From NCBI RefSeq assembly GCF_004664715.2, contig NC_051084.1, forward strand, positions 59,949,334 to 60,013,333: a DNA stretch of 64,000 nt. The letters are read 5' to 3'. The position numbers and the translations under genes are program-made. The DNA is from Peromyscus leucopus. Lineage: Eukaryota > Chordata > Mammalia > Rodentia > Cricetidae. Under the pieces are notes generated by a model, which was not told the origin of the DNA, ran no database searches, and saw nothing but the letters and a program-made list of their open reading frames with translations. This document shows, one piece after another, positions 39,101 to 51,770 of this stretch (positions within the stretch are counted from its first letter, which is position 1; each line of letters starts with the position of its first letter).

Positions 39101-42100
39101 ATATCATATATATATATATTATATTATTATATTTTTTTATTATATATTAATTATATGTATGCACACACTGCATTTACTTGTTTTGCTTGGCTAAATCTAA
39201 ATTGGGTTTCAAGTTACTTATCATTATTGGAGAGGTTTATATTAAACACCAACAGTTGGATTAAGCTTCTGACTGCTTCAGGTCTGGAATTCAAGAACAC
39301 AAACTTTTGAGATTTTATGTAGTGCTTGCCTTTAAGTATGGTTGGCACATCAAAGCTGTCAGAGAGTTTGAATGAAATTGCCAAAAAGTATTTGAGGACC
39401 GATAATTTTACTCTCATAAGAATTTAAACTGGCTGTAATGAAAGGCATTCATTAAATCATAACAGAATTGCTAATTTTGTCATAGCATGTATATATTTAT
39501 AAAATAGTCTGATATATTGCAGATTGTGTGAGTAATAATTACACTTAGCATCATGTTTTCTCATCTCATTTTGATGACTAGAAACTAAGTCCTATAAAAT
39601 ATTTTTCTTAAAATTGACTGTTAAGTTAAAAGAAATTGAGGACTTGACTATGTAATAAAATATTGCCAGTTTATTATATATTACAACTAGTTTAATTTGG
39701 AAGCAGACACCTTCCCACTTTAAGAAAACTTCCAAAATATAAGTAAACTACCTGGAGTGGTATTTTCACACCTTAATTTGTAGTTTCAGATTTTTAGTTC
39801 CTGTCTATAAAATGAATTTACTCAAATAAGTGTCCCCATAAAACATTGAAATGTTTTATCATCGTATAGCCCCAAATGACTTTTACTCATGTATTAGCCA
39901 TGACACTTGGTGTGGAGAAGTCTTTCTTTTCCTTATATAAATTCAAGTCCCATTCTTACCACTGAATTGCAATCCAATGTGTATGACATGCACACATTCA
40001 GAAAACAAATTTCATTGGATATTTTACTTCTACCCTGTGCTATATTTAAATAGTTTAGTTTCACCTAATTTTGATTAATTCAATACATTTTTTGTTATGG
40101 AAGAATAAGCAAAAGATGAAACAGTTTGCAGGATTTAGGAAATACCTTGGAAGGATGACATCTCTTTTGATTTTAGGTCTGTGAAGTTTATGTTTTGTGT
40201 ATGACAGTCACATAGTCTGTTTAGGAAGAATGATTTGTTTCTTGAGATGGTGGAAAATACAGTTATAAACATGTGTTGGGAATCATGCAGTTATAGAGAA
40301 TCAGGAAAATGTGTGTGGTCTGTTATCATTATTCATTTTGATGATGTCAGAATAAGACTTGTATATACTCTTGAGATGAACATGAACTTCACCTTCCCTC
40401 ATACTGCACATACTTTTTCCATTAATACTTGTATACTATGTATATACTCAACTTGGGCAAGTACAGTTACTACATAAATTATTAAATACTTACTAAATGA
40501 AATGAGATGTGTGGTTTTAAAAATAGTTTTACTATACATGCTAAATCAAGCATTCTATTTGGAACATATTTATATTTAATGGTATTGGTTGGTTTTATTG
40601 AGATCCAGTGTGCCTTCACACCAGAAATTGAAACTACATAATTTGGAATCATAAAAATACATGTTAATGCATTATTGTAGATCCTAACCACACTGAATTA
40701 TTTTATTTCTATTTACATAAGTTTTATGTGTCACTTAAATGATGTGTATATTATTTATGCATTGAAATACATTTGTGTATTGAAAATGCTTAGAATATGA
40801 AAATTATTGCATTGAAAAACAGTAATTAAAATTAGCCTGTTTTTCCCAAGGTGTGGAGAACTAACCTGTGTTAAAATGTCTCACAGAAATAAGCTGAGAA
40901 TTATAAAATTATTTGAGCATAGCTATGTATGGATTTGGGCTGCCACCTGATAGAATTTATGGTGCTGTATTAAAGATAACAGTGAATTAGATCTTTTTAG
41001 AGGTACATTGAATACACAGTCAAATGTTTGCATGTGTTCTACAAGCAAATTCATTGAATTTGTTATCATTTTGAAGCTCTGCAACCCAGCAATCAATATC
41101 TTTAATCATTTTACTAGCAATCAAAGAAAATATTTTTATCAAGAAGTATTTTTTAAAATATTTTAGGATCAAGTTTTGCCAGGTTTTTCTTAACCATCAA
41201 TAGCAGGGAAATGTAAACTACAAGGACAAATTGAAGTATTTAAAAAATCTGTATCTCACAAACTCCATAATTATATGGGTAGAAAAAAACAACAGATTAA
41301 AATTACATGTTATTTTTTATTATTTTTTCAAATATTTAAGAAAAAGATGATGCAATTTAGTGATGATCATAAAACTATTAAAACATGTTCAGAATACAAA
41401 CAGGTTTAATGTATTCTAAAATAAATAAATTTTGCGTGGTACAGTATTTTTTACATCTTCATTTTTCTAGTCCTATTTAGTATGTATCTACAATACCGTG
41501 TATAATCAAATGTTGCCAAATCATATGGCTACAAAATGTGTAGCATTCATATTGTCATAAGGTAGAACAAGAACTAGTTAGGAGTTACTAGGCAAACTCT
41601 TTTATAGATAAATCTGCCTATCTGGCTGTCTACCTACTACCTATGTGGAATACCCACATAATTTATATAACCTCTGTTCTAGATGTTTTCCCTAAATAGT
41701 TTGTAGATGATAGAAAACCAATCATTGAAATGTGCATTTTTATAATATGAGGCATATATTATTGAATTTTATCAAAAAATCATCAACTTTTTAGTTTTTT
41801 TTTTTTGAGGATCATTTTGCCCAGAAATAGTCACTGTATATGAGTGTTTAGACTTGTTTAGGAAAAGAGATATCAAATACAAAGCCAAGCCATCACAAGA
41901 GAAAGGTGGAAGGCAGAGAAGGCACCCAAGTATATAGACTTCTTACAGTAGCAATCACCTCAAGGGCAAAGTTTTCCTTTACATCTGATAGAGTCTAAGC
42001 AATTCTGTGAATATGAGTCTTCAAAGATGAGTTAGAAATTAACAGCTCATTGGGTCTTCATACTAATTATATGGAACTTGGGGAGAAATACTTATTAATA

Positions 42101-43295
42101 GCAATAATCATTTTGTAAATAGATACTCATATTAGTCCTTCAATATTCATGTTACAGTGTGTTTTCTGAAAGGGATTGAAGATTGACTACTTGAAAATAA
42201 GCATGGGAAGTTTTTCAGTGGGTAAACATAAAATACAAAAGCCTTTGCTTTTGAAATTCATTAATTTTTTGAAATTCAAAACCCATTTTCATAATGAGAT
42301 GTTCCGTAGACATTTGGAAATTCACAAACTTTGATATTGGACCATCTCTGCATTCAAATACATGATTTTTGAGAGAGGTTTGGATCCCAGGTGAAGTGAT
42401 ATTTTAAGAGAATACTTCTTGCTGGCCTCATTTCTAACATTAATACCTACACAGAATTTACCATTATTCCTGTGAATATTTAAATGAAATTTCAATATTT
42501 ATTGTAATGCTTATAACATTTTATTCAACTCAAGGGTGTGTAAAAGAAACCTACAGAAAACACTGAAGTGGAAATGTGTGGATTTTATAATTACAGACTC
42601 CATACATTCTTGAAATTACTATGTATTGAATTTCTCCAGTTCCCTTATCTCACATACCTGCTACCAATGAATTTTTTTTATTACTAAGATGCAGTTATAA
42701 GCCAAATGTGTTTTCCAGTTAACTAGTAGGAGCTGTGTGCCTTGGGATTAGCTGGCATAGTTTGATAACTCTCTGCTATTTTTATTCTCTTCGGAGGTCC
42801 ATGGAGAGACCATTTTGATTCAGTTAACTTGGTATTTAAAACACGAAGGTCATTTGTTTTTTACTTGGCTTAAAAAGCTATCCTCTCAGGACTTTTATCT
42901 CACACAAATACTGAAAACATTGCTCTTTCCTTTAAAACTTTCTGTTTCCTAAATTTCTTTCTTTGGCATTATACTTGAAGTAAATATTAAAATTAATATT
43001 TTTATTTGGAAAATAAAATAAACATTAAATTAGATTCATGTACACAGTGCTAGAGCTTTTTTAAGTTCCTTATGACTTTGGGAGTACTGTTGAATACAAT
43101 GTCATTTGCATGCAGCCTTTTGCTAAGTTATTCTTGGTCGTTTGTTTATCATTAAGCATTAGGTATGTGTACCATATTAGCAGTTAATGAAGGAGGAGAT
43201 AGAACGCCACATGACTTTGAAAGTTAAGATACAGTGTAGGTGAGTTCCAGAGAGCCCAAATTTGAATATTTCTCAGCTAGCGGATATTTTTTTGG
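36171..43295. other. Long AT-rich, repeat-poor part of intron 1
   Basis: Seven kilobases with no SINE or LTR that I recognise, in contrast to the first 36 kb. An A run at 37286-37301, an (AT)-rich patch at 39101-39160 and a T run at 41797-41806. Such repeat-poor DNA before an exon can hold conserved regulatory elements, but no exon or motif is certain here. Confidence 0.45.
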
Positions 43296-43309
43296 CCACT
43301 AGAGGGCAG
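43296..43309 (+). promoter_or_regulatory. Core CTCF-type motif
   Basis: CCACTAGAGGGCAG fits every position of the CTCF core consensus CCASYAGRKGGCRS. It lies 322 bp before the 68-nt RIMS1 exon. Occupancy cannot be known from sequence. Confidence 0.55.
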
Positions 43310-43630
43310 TCTGTCCCTGCTATAGTTTTGTGAGGCGGGGAGGGAGAACCCTGCGGCTTCCACCACTATTTTGTGTCGGGTTTCTAGGATGATTGGCAAC
43401 ATGAAAGGATAGCTCTTGATTGGAGACGCGCATCTGTATCACTTGTTCACTCATTTCTGTGATTCCAGCCCTTAACCTTTGTCTGTCAGTTGGGTACTCG
43501 TCGGGAATGCAAACACTCAAGATTGTAGTACCCTAAACGTTTCATGGGCTTGAACATGCGATGTGGAAATGGTCACAGGAATGCCGAAACTTTCCACTTG
43601 AACCACTTTCCATTCTTTCCCACTGCACAG

Positions 43631-43698
43631 GTGATTTGGATTACTACTGGTTGGATCCTGCGACGTGGCACAGCCGGGAAACATCGCCTATCAGTTCG
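43631..43698 (+). CDS. Rims1: RIM1 exon: 68-nt linker exon (GDLDYYWLDP...SPISS)
   Basis: Acceptor CACTGCACAG ends at 43630; donor GTAAGC begins at 43699. With the single G carried from the first exon, it encodes 23 residues, GDLDYYWLDPATWHSRE followed by TSPISS. Entry phase is 1 and exit phase 0, so skipping it alone would shift the frame. The segment joins the acidic linker to the PDZ module. It is the main evidence for RIM1, because RIM2 carries an unrelated insert here. A core CTCF-type motif lies about 320 bp upstream and an L1 insertion about 400 bp downstream. Confidence 0.97.
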
Positions 43699-44104
43699 GT
43701 AAGCTTCCTCACAGCGTCGACAGTTCAAGATTCACGCTTGGTATTCACTATCTTCTGTTATGTGATTAATACCGTCTTTCTGGATCTAGTACACCTTTTA
43801 TTACCGCCATTATTAATTTAATTTGAAAGGGCCGCTTTAAAGAAAAGGGGTTGTCTTTGAATAATCACAGAGTTCTGCCAGCATCTGCCTCCTTAAAGGC
43901 GTTCACCGCCACTGCCTGGCATCATGAAATTACTTTTAAATGAAGAGAAACTCAAAAAAGAGTTCCTCAAGAAATCCAAACAGTGTTTTGTGTGTTCACA
44001 CTGAAAATTACTTCTCAATAATAATAAGACACCGCCATATGCTTACAGTAAATAGACTGTATTTAGATGTTTAAGATTCAGACCGTGGGATCAAAGTCAG
44101 ATAA

Positions 44105-44540
44105 CAGTGATTCTTTTTTTATTTTTATTTTTATTAAGACATTTTCTACTCATTTTACCTACCAACCACAAGACCCCTCTCCTCCCTCCTCCTGCCCCCT
44201 GGCCTCCCCCCTCACAAACCACCCCCTATTCCTGCCTTCCAAGGCAAGGAGGTCTCCCATGGGGAGTCAGCAGAACCTGGTACATTCACTTGAGGCAGGT
44301 CCAAGCCCTTCCCCCCTGCACCAAGGCTGCACAAGGTGTCCCTCCATAGGCACTGGATTCCAAAAAGCCTGCTCATAGATCACAATCCCACTGCCTGGGA
44401 GCCCCCTAAACAGTTCAGGCTAATCCACTGTCTCACCTATCCAGAGGGCCTAGACAGTACCATGGGGGATCCTCAGCTATTGGTCCACAGTTCATGCATT
44501 TCCACTAGTTTGGCTGGCCATCTTGATACCAGTGATTCTT
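44105..44540 (-). mobile_element. 5'-truncated L1 insertion, antisense, with 11-bp target-site duplication
   Basis: CAGTGATTCTT occurs at 44105-44115 and 44530-44540, flanking an element of about 414 bp (44116-44529). Its left end is the T-rich complement of a poly(A) tail, then CTCTCCTCCCTCCTCCTGCC, CAAGGCAAGGAGGTCTCCCA, CTGCACCAAGGCTGCACAAG and CAGAGGGCCTAGACAG, the L1 3' untranslated region in reverse. It is a heavily truncated insertion about 400 bp after the 68-nt exon. Confidence 0.85.
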
Positions 44541-44955
44541 ATACTGTTTGTCTTATTAAAGCCGAACAATTAATTTTGTTGTTTAAAACAAACAGACAGT
44601 AGAATTAATGACTGAGCCAGACCAGCAAGTCCATTCCTATAATAATGGTTAATGAATATGACAGCACCTAATTTAAATCTAAGTTTATACATTAATGTTC
44701 ACTACACATTTGAATTTGCATGTTTAGCTTTCCATTGCATGGAATTTGTGGCATTTCTTCAGAGATAATGCTTATGCACATGAGAAGTGAGAGTAAAGTT
44801 CCATGTTGAGGTTTTTGCATTAGCCTCGGTGACATGACTTCACTTCTGTAGCTAGAGGAGAATGTCACTGTGGTGATGAATTAATTTGTCCTCTTCCCAT
44901 TTAAATATATTTATAGAGCATTGAGCACCATTGGAAAGAGTTTCATCCACTCAGT

Positions 44956-44956
<1 letters not shown>

Positions 44957-44994
<38 letters not shown>
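44957..44994. repeat. (CA)n microsatellite with CA-rich tail
   Basis: About 19 CA units, followed to 45130 by degenerate CA-rich sequence. Confidence 0.95.
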
Positions 44995-44999
<5 letters not shown>

Positions 45000-45635
45000 A
45001 AAACATACACACAAGCACAAATATCCACACCTACCCAATACACAAATAGGCACAAAAACACACCCAGAGACATAACAAACATGGAAAAAAGCAAGCATAC
45101 TCAACAACATACAAATATACACACACAAACACAGGAGTCATATCCATTTCACTGGATATGGTAGGTTTTAGCTGTTGAGCCACACGAGTACTTAACCTAG
45201 TTTAACTTCTGTAGAAAATGTTTTTAAATGCTGGAGAAGAAAGCTTGGAAACTTTTAGTTTCATTTAACTATAATACAAGTTTAAATATTTGAAATTTAA
45301 ACAGCAGAAATTCACCCTTTGCTGAGGAAAAATGAGGTTGAATAGAACCCATCCCTCCTTAAAAGCCGATTATATCTGTCATAGTTACTGTGTTGATCAA
45401 TAGAGGTCTAAAAAGATGTAAGTTTCTCAGTGATGCTAGTAGTACAGACAAATATATTTTATTTTGTGTTTTCCTTTCTGTTGTGCAGAATAATAGTTTT
45501 CTTGCGTAATTTCTCTGATTTTATTCAGTCTTCCATTCCTTCCCCTTCCTGTAACCCTTGCTCTCCATCTTTCTGAACAGTTTTACATCTTACTTCCATT
45601 TCACCTTTATTATTTTTCTAGAGCTCTTGCATGAT

Positions 45636-45640
<5 letters not shown>

Positions 45641-45684
<44 letters not shown>
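45641..45684. repeat. (AC)22 microsatellite
   Basis: Uninterrupted AC units. Confidence 0.98.
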
Positions 45685-45685
<1 letters not shown>

Positions 45686-45802
45686 ATTCAATAAGGACTC
45701 CATTATATGTGAATAAGACTGAAATATTCCAGGTACTCCTTGACTTACTATAGACCAAGGCTACATCCTGCTTAACTCATTGTAAACTATTTTTTAATTA
45801 AT

Positions 45803-45985
45803 GGGCTGCAGTGATGGGTGGCTCAGTAGGAAAGTCACTCGCCGTGAATCACGGCCACCTGATTTCGATCCCCAGAACCCATGCTGTGGAATGAGAGAAC
45901 CAACTCCCATAACTTGTCCCCTGACCACATGTATATCGTGGCACGTGTGCTTCCTCACATTAATTAATTCAAAGTAAAATATTTT
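45803..45985 (+). mobile_element. B3-type SINE
   Basis: GGGCTGCAGTGATGGGTGGC with the A box, GATTTCGATCCCCAGAACCC with the B box, then GAGAACCAACTCCCATAACT and ATCGTGGCACGTGTGCTTCC, and an ATTAATTAATT tail. Confidence 0.75.
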
Positions 45986-46598
45986 GATTGAGATGGGTTC
46001 CATGTACCTGTTCTCCTTTTCCATCACTTTGCCACACAGCACACTGTAGGGTGCTGGATGTTTACAAATTGCATGACTGACAGGACCTGGGACTAGCTGC
46101 CCCTGCCCAACATCCTGACAGAGGAGTACATGACAGACAGACTTATCACAACCCGACAAAAATTAAGATTCAGTGTGGTATCTGCTGAATGGGAATATCT
46201 CTACACAACTGTAAATTAAAATTAGATTGTAAGGTAAGCCAATATAATTCAAGAGCTATATAATATATAATATATAACCAGTATACTATAACTATTAATA
46301 ACTCAAATGTAGTGTTCTATGTATAGTCGAGATATTATTAAAATTACAGTTAGTTACATTTCAGAGCTATTTTCGAGACTGTTCTTAATTGCTAACTACT
46401 TTTATAATCATTGCAAATAAAATATAGCTCTAACTAAAAAGTCTTATAAGTCCACTACAGAACCCACCTAAATAAAGAATTACCAATCTAGTGGCCTTTA
46501 ACACCGCTCCCCCAAATCGCATCATGTTACAACTGGTGATTATTTAGTTACAGAAAATAAAACAAGCCATTCACTTTTTAAACTTTATGTTTTAATAG

Positions 46599-46709
46599 CA
46601 TCCTGTAACGTGGCAGCCATCAAAAGAGGGAGACCGATTAATTGGCCGTGTTATTCTTAACAAAAGAACAACCATGCCCAAAGAATCAGGTGCATTATTG
46701 GGTCTGAAA
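46599..46709 (+). CDS. Rims1: RIM1 exon: start of PDZ domain
   Basis: Acceptor TTTTAATAG ends at 46598; donor GTAAGTAT begins at 46710. The 111 nt encode exactly 37 residues, HPVTWQPSKEGDRLIGRVIL then NKRTTMPKESGALLGLK. The exon is symmetric (phase 0 to 0), so skipping would keep the frame but delete the first PDZ strand and part of the carboxylate-binding loop (ALLGLK, the family's hydrophobic-Gly-hydrophobic motif). Three purine-poor bases at the acceptor make its polypyrimidine tract only moderate (TTTATGTTTTAATAG). Confidence 0.97.
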
Positions 46710-48142
46710 GTAAGTATACTGGTTCAAAATGTGGGATAAAGTACAGTACAGACAGAATTCAAAAAGTTTTAACAATTGGTTTTAAAATTTTTTTCTCCCT
46801 TCCCCAAAGTCAGTTCTCTCCAGTGAATATAGCTTTACTTATATGTTAAGGAGAAACAAAGTATAAATAAGGGAAATGTTTTCTAGTAACAGAAATACAG
46901 TAATGTTAAAAGTGTAAAATGTTTCTTTTAAACACACTGTCTTCTGAACAAAATAAGGATATGTTAGATACACAGAGATATTTCTGTTTTATAGAACAGT
47001 TTATAAACGTGCACACATGCGTGTGTCCACATACATGCATATCTTGCATTATGTGTATCCAGACAGCTGTGTTAAATCACATGATTATGCTGGAAGTTTC
47101 ATAAATATTCAAAGATTTTGCTATTGTTGTATGTGACCCCTTGAGAACTGTTGGCTATTAATTTAGGGAATAGGTGTGGCTTCTGTAGAGTTCTTGCCTG
47201 GTGTACTTGAAGCCCTGAGTTTGAATCGAAGCACAGCCTAACAAAAATTAATTCATGTACTTATTTATACTTTGTTGATTATTACCATTAATGCCACTTG
47301 CTATGAACTGTTTCTGGTAGACTATATTACTAGCTACATTTCTGAGAACTGTGGACCACTCTAACCTTTCAGCATTATTACTCTACCTCGCTCCTCTCTC
47401 CTCCACTCATTTTTAATTGTGCATATTTGAGACCCTGGCATATTGTAAAAATGAGCCTAGGGTTCTTTTTTTCCAAATATATTGAATTTAGAAAATAATG
47501 GAAAGTGTTGAATGTTTAGCAATATAATTCATGTTTGAGAGTCAAGTGTTCATAGTTAGATATGGCAAATGACACTATCCAGATGTTTTGTTGTGGATAC
47601 ACTGTAGCTGTGATACTTGTACAATGTAATACTTTGTACAGTGGCAGGTCACTTCCCCCAGGAGACCTTTATTTGGGTAAAATATCTAGTCTCTATGAAC
47701 TCAGGTCTACTGTATTCTACCACAGTTACAGGCAAGGGACCAATATTTGATAAGGACAGTGGGGTATATCCTTATGCAAATAAAGCTGACTCATATGGTA
47801 GGCATGATATGGAAGATAATTAACTCAGTTCAGACAGTACCAACCACTTGCTGAATAACTATGAACAGGGAATTGTACCCCTTTCTTCTAAATGTACATG
47901 ATCTTGGGGCCCTGTGATTGTTACTACAATGTAAAACACAGTACACAAACTTCCTTACATGCCATCCCAAATATAGTGGATTTTAAAAATAATGCCTTAC
48001 TACTACTTACTTCAATCAAAGATGAAGTTCATGAACGTCCCCTTACTGGATTGTAAACATATTAGAACAATGTACAATTAATTCTGCTTACTAATTTATT
48101 CATGAATGAGACTTAGGAACTCATGAATTTGTAATTGTCCAG
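46710..48142 (+). other. Rims1: Intron within PDZ region (first)
   Basis: 1.4 kb. An ID-type SINE at about 47166-47251; otherwise nothing recognised. Confidence 0.9.
47166..47251 (+). mobile_element. Old ID-type SINE
   Basis: GGGAATAGGTGTGGCTTCTG, GAGTTCTTGCCTGGTGTACT and CCTGAGTTTGAATCGAAGCA keep the tRNA-like ID pattern with A and B boxes, ending in an A-rich tail. Confidence 0.55.
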
Positions 48143-48242
48143 GTGGTTGGAGGAAAAATGACAGATTTAGGACGTCTTGGTGCTTTCATCACCAAAGTAA
48201 AGAAGGGTAGCCTGGCAGATGTAGTTGGACACCTAAGAGCAG
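48143..48242 (+). CDS. Rims1: RIM1 exon: PDZ domain, central part
   Basis: Acceptor TAATTGTCCAG ends at 48142; donor GTAACT begins at 48243. The 100 nt encode 33 residues plus one base: VVGGKMTDLGRLGAFITKVK then KGSLADVVGHLRA. This covers PDZ strands 2 and 3 and the first helix region. In PDZ folds the peptide groove lies between strand 2, encoded here, and the second helix, encoded by the next exon. Known ligands of the RIM PDZ domain are ELKS/CAST and presynaptic calcium-channel C-termini. Entry phase 0, exit phase 1. Confidence 0.97.
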
Positions 48243-51200
48243 GTAACTTTTCTCTTTTTTCATATAACCGATTTGTTCTCTCTAAAAGTTGATGAGTTTC
48301 AGTTTGTGTTCAGTTATTTACATATGTTAATTGTCAGTAAGTCATTGTAAAGCATGGATACAGCTCTTTTCCTGATACAAATGTTTACCAGTTCATTTAT
48401 AGTTATCTGTACATAAGTGGCAATTAGGAAATAGAAACATTAGGGGTCTTTCATAGAAATAAAATAATAGATGCAAATTAGTGAAATAATGCTTATTTCA
48501 TAGGTGATTTCGTAATATTACAACAAAAATTTAAATCCAAAGTGCATTAGCATTGTAAAAAAAATGCGTTCCACACTATTGTCTTTCATAATGTGTCAAA
48601 ACACTAATTTAGGAGTAGTAACTGGTGTTTTGCATATAACCTTATCATGATAATGATTCCTATACAGATTATTTAATGAATTGCAGGTTAATTTAAATGT
48701 GACATGCCACTTCTATAGAATTTGGATGTTTATTTTGCTCTGCATAGCCTTAAGTGACACAGTAAAGAGAAAAATCACTGAATATACTATAAATTCAGTA
48801 GCAACACAACTTAAAATTGCTATTGATAAGTTGTTAATTTTTAGTTTTAGGTGAAATAATAAAAAGTTTTAGTGGATTTCACTGTAGATAATGGATAACT
48901 ATGTCAACAAAGATGATTGTTGATACAAGAATAAATCTGAAAAAAGTATAGCAATCCCATGGTAACTAAAGCTAGCAAACTTTAGCTATTAAAAGTAAAC
49001 TTTTGCTACTCTTTTTTTTTTTTTTTTTGCAGATGAGAACAGTATAACAACTTTTGAATTTTGTTGTGTTTTCTTAGATGATTCTTGTAAAAGCGAATGA
49101 AGTTGTTGCTCTCTGTAACATAACCTGTGGTTTCCATGTCTTTAAGACCCTCCCGACGGTCTGGGAGCCTGATAGCTTAAATCTAGAAATGATAAAGCAC
49201 AGCTAAAATAATTGTAAAACATACAAGTATGCTTTTCACTTTAAGCAGTGGATTTGGACCAAATGAAAGTACCTTTAATTTTACTTTTTATAGACTCAAT
49301 GATAGAGACAATTGGACATGTATTTTAGTGCACAAACTGGCTTCTCTTCTATTTTCGTATAATAGCCTTAGCTCATAAAAGTCACCTGTGACATTATTTT
49401 TGACCTTTGCTCGGGATCTGGAACCTTCTTTCTATCTTTCCTGGATTCATACAGACTGATTCCCCTTCAAGTCAACGTAGTTCGCTGTTGCTCAGTTTAA
49501 CCATCGGAAACACAAAACCGGCACCCGCACCCTGGTGGCTCTAGATTCATTTGTGTCTCTCACTTATTCTTCTATTCAACTCACAGCTCTGTAGGTCTGC
49601 CCACCGAGAGCCTACAGAGCTCCCTGGCTATGACAGTGTACCTGTGCCCTGGCAAGCTTCCTCCATCCCCCACAACACTTGGTCAGCACCAGCTGTCAAC
49701 CGGCTCTGATGGCTGAAATCTTTTTCATCCTTCAGTGCTCATAATTCAAATGTTTCTTGATATCTCACCTAGAGAAATAGCTAATTACTATCCTCCTGGT
49801 ACCACCTGGCTCTACTTCTGTTCCTCATTGGATGACTCTAATTGCAGGAAACATATTATTTAAAGGTGTTTTTTTTTTAACTCGTTTTTGTGTTATATTT
49901 CCACCATGAAATATAAAGACAAAGTGTTGTTTTCATCTTTTCCCCCTCATTGACTACATCTACCTGAGGTGATTATCCATGGATAAGTAAATGGTCCGAA
50001 TGGTATTAAATACTTCCCGTATTCAGTTTTATTGCACTATGAATAAATTAAAGCACGTATCAGTTTATTTTAATATTAAAAGTCATGTGCCCAGGTTTCT
50101 GTCAGTTAGCTAGAGTAATGAACAATGCATTACTTTTGCAAAATAATGGTTGCAATCTGCCTTTGAGTATTAAAGTCAATTTATTTATATTCATCATTTT
50201 GCAAAAAAAAAGTGATAGAATGAAATATAATAGAAATTATCAGGGTAAGTACTATTTTATGAAATATTTTCCCAGCATATGTGTGAATATGCACATTGCT
50301 ACATATTGAATATATATGTCTAATGAACTGTGCATAATTATGTATAATTCATTAGATATAAATATATATGTCTAATGAACTGTGATGTTAAACTTTGTTT
50401 TTCTTCTTTGGTCAAAAAACATTTTTAATACTGATAACATATTGTGAAAATGTATTCCTTTCCTTTATTCTTATCAGTGAAGTATATCAGTGAAAATCTT
50501 TCTAGGCAACTTCTTAGGTCAAATTATTAATATTTATTTAATTATTGCTAATAGCTATATTTTTAATGAAACTTAAGCAGCACTCATGCTTTTTACTCTT
50601 AAGGAAAGAAATTGTTAGAAAATAGGAATTACTTTAAGATTTTTTTCCATCAGTTATAAAAATGACTTGATCTAAAAACTACATGTTTGCCTTTACGTGT
50701 AAAATGTTATTAATTAAACACTGATTTTAGTTAGGTATGTAATTATTTGAGGACCTGAAATGGTGAGAACAGCATAATAAGCAGGACATGAGAAAAGTAA
50801 GCCACCTCAAAGGGCCGTTAATGCAGAGATATCTCACCTGAATCTACCACTGTGAGCTGGAAGGTCCTGGCAGAGGACCATTTAGGGTCTAACACTTTTA
50901 TGAAAATAAATCTTTGTCTCCAAATCATCTACTTTTAAAGCTGGAGTTAAAATAATAACCATCAGTTGCTTTACTTTTTTTTCCCATGGGACATCATGTC
51001 CTTCATTGATCTTGGACTATCTCAAAAGAAATCAGTACTATATTAATTCTCTCTTGCCTTAAATACTTCCTCTTGTTACTTAAGTATTCACTACATGCTC
51101 TGTATAGAATGTGTGTGTTATGAACATCTGGAAGGGGGTTAACTGTCATGCAACAGTTTTCACATCTGCTTGCTTTGTGACTGCCATGGCTACCTATGTT

Positions 51201-51770
51201 ACCTTACCTATGGATATGAAATCAAATCCTTTCATGCATTTTTATTCTGTTGTGCATCCGGTGAAGACAATGGCGCCTGACTTAGACATGGAAAATTTGT
51301 GCTAGAAAATGTTTATTGTTACTTTTAACAAAACTAAACCAAAACTTCTGCTTACTTAATAAGAATCCTTCATATGCAGAAACACCTGCATTTCTTATAC
51401 TATATTACAGGGCATGCTGCTAACCCTTGGTTTTAATGTTTCCAAATAGGCTGTGCTAATTTCCATCCCATAGCATGAGATTATTTTTATATTATTTCTG
51501 GTATATCTAAAAAAAAAATAGAGTCAGTTTTGTATTGGACTATTTTTAGTGACCAGTAATATTTGGGGATAAAAGCCCAAGAAGAAAGTAAAGGTGGTTA
51601 GAAGAACCAGTTAGCTGACATTATATGACAAGTCATCTTACTTCTGAGAGCAAAGCCTTGAGTATTAAGTTATTGGTATATGGTTTGCATTTCTTTGTTA
51701 AAAAAGAGAAAAGATAAGAAAAGTAAACAGACTATATAAGGTAAAAAATACCCTTCTTTTTAAATTCAAG
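48243..51770 (+). other. Rims1: Intron within PDZ region (second)
   Basis: 3.5 kb, AT-rich and largely unique. A T run with an AG at 49012-49032 looks like an acceptor but leads to no exon. A local duplication with an inverted repeat is at 50310-50386. No repeat family recognised. Confidence 0.9.

Larger units (their letters stand above)
550..43630 (+). other. Rims1: Intron 1 of the window (43.1 kb)
   Basis: Very large intron between the exon ending at 549 and the 68-nt exon. Donor GTGAGC and acceptor TTCTTTCCCACTGCACAG are both good. It holds the transposon and microsatellite features listed separately. I see no other gene on either strand. Its size and position in the gene suggest room for enhancers or internal promoters, but nothing in the sequence proves one. 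Confidence 0.95.
43699..46598 (+). other. Rims1: Intron between the 68-nt and 111-nt exons
   Basis: 2.9 kb. Contains an antisense L1 fragment, two AC microsatellites and a B3 SINE, listed separately; the rest is unique AT-rich sequence. Confidence 0.9.

Noticed and set aside
49012..49033. Strong acceptor-like T run plus GCAG followed by ATG
   Set aside because: No donor follows at a sensible distance in frame, and the flanking RIMS1 exons join in phase without it.
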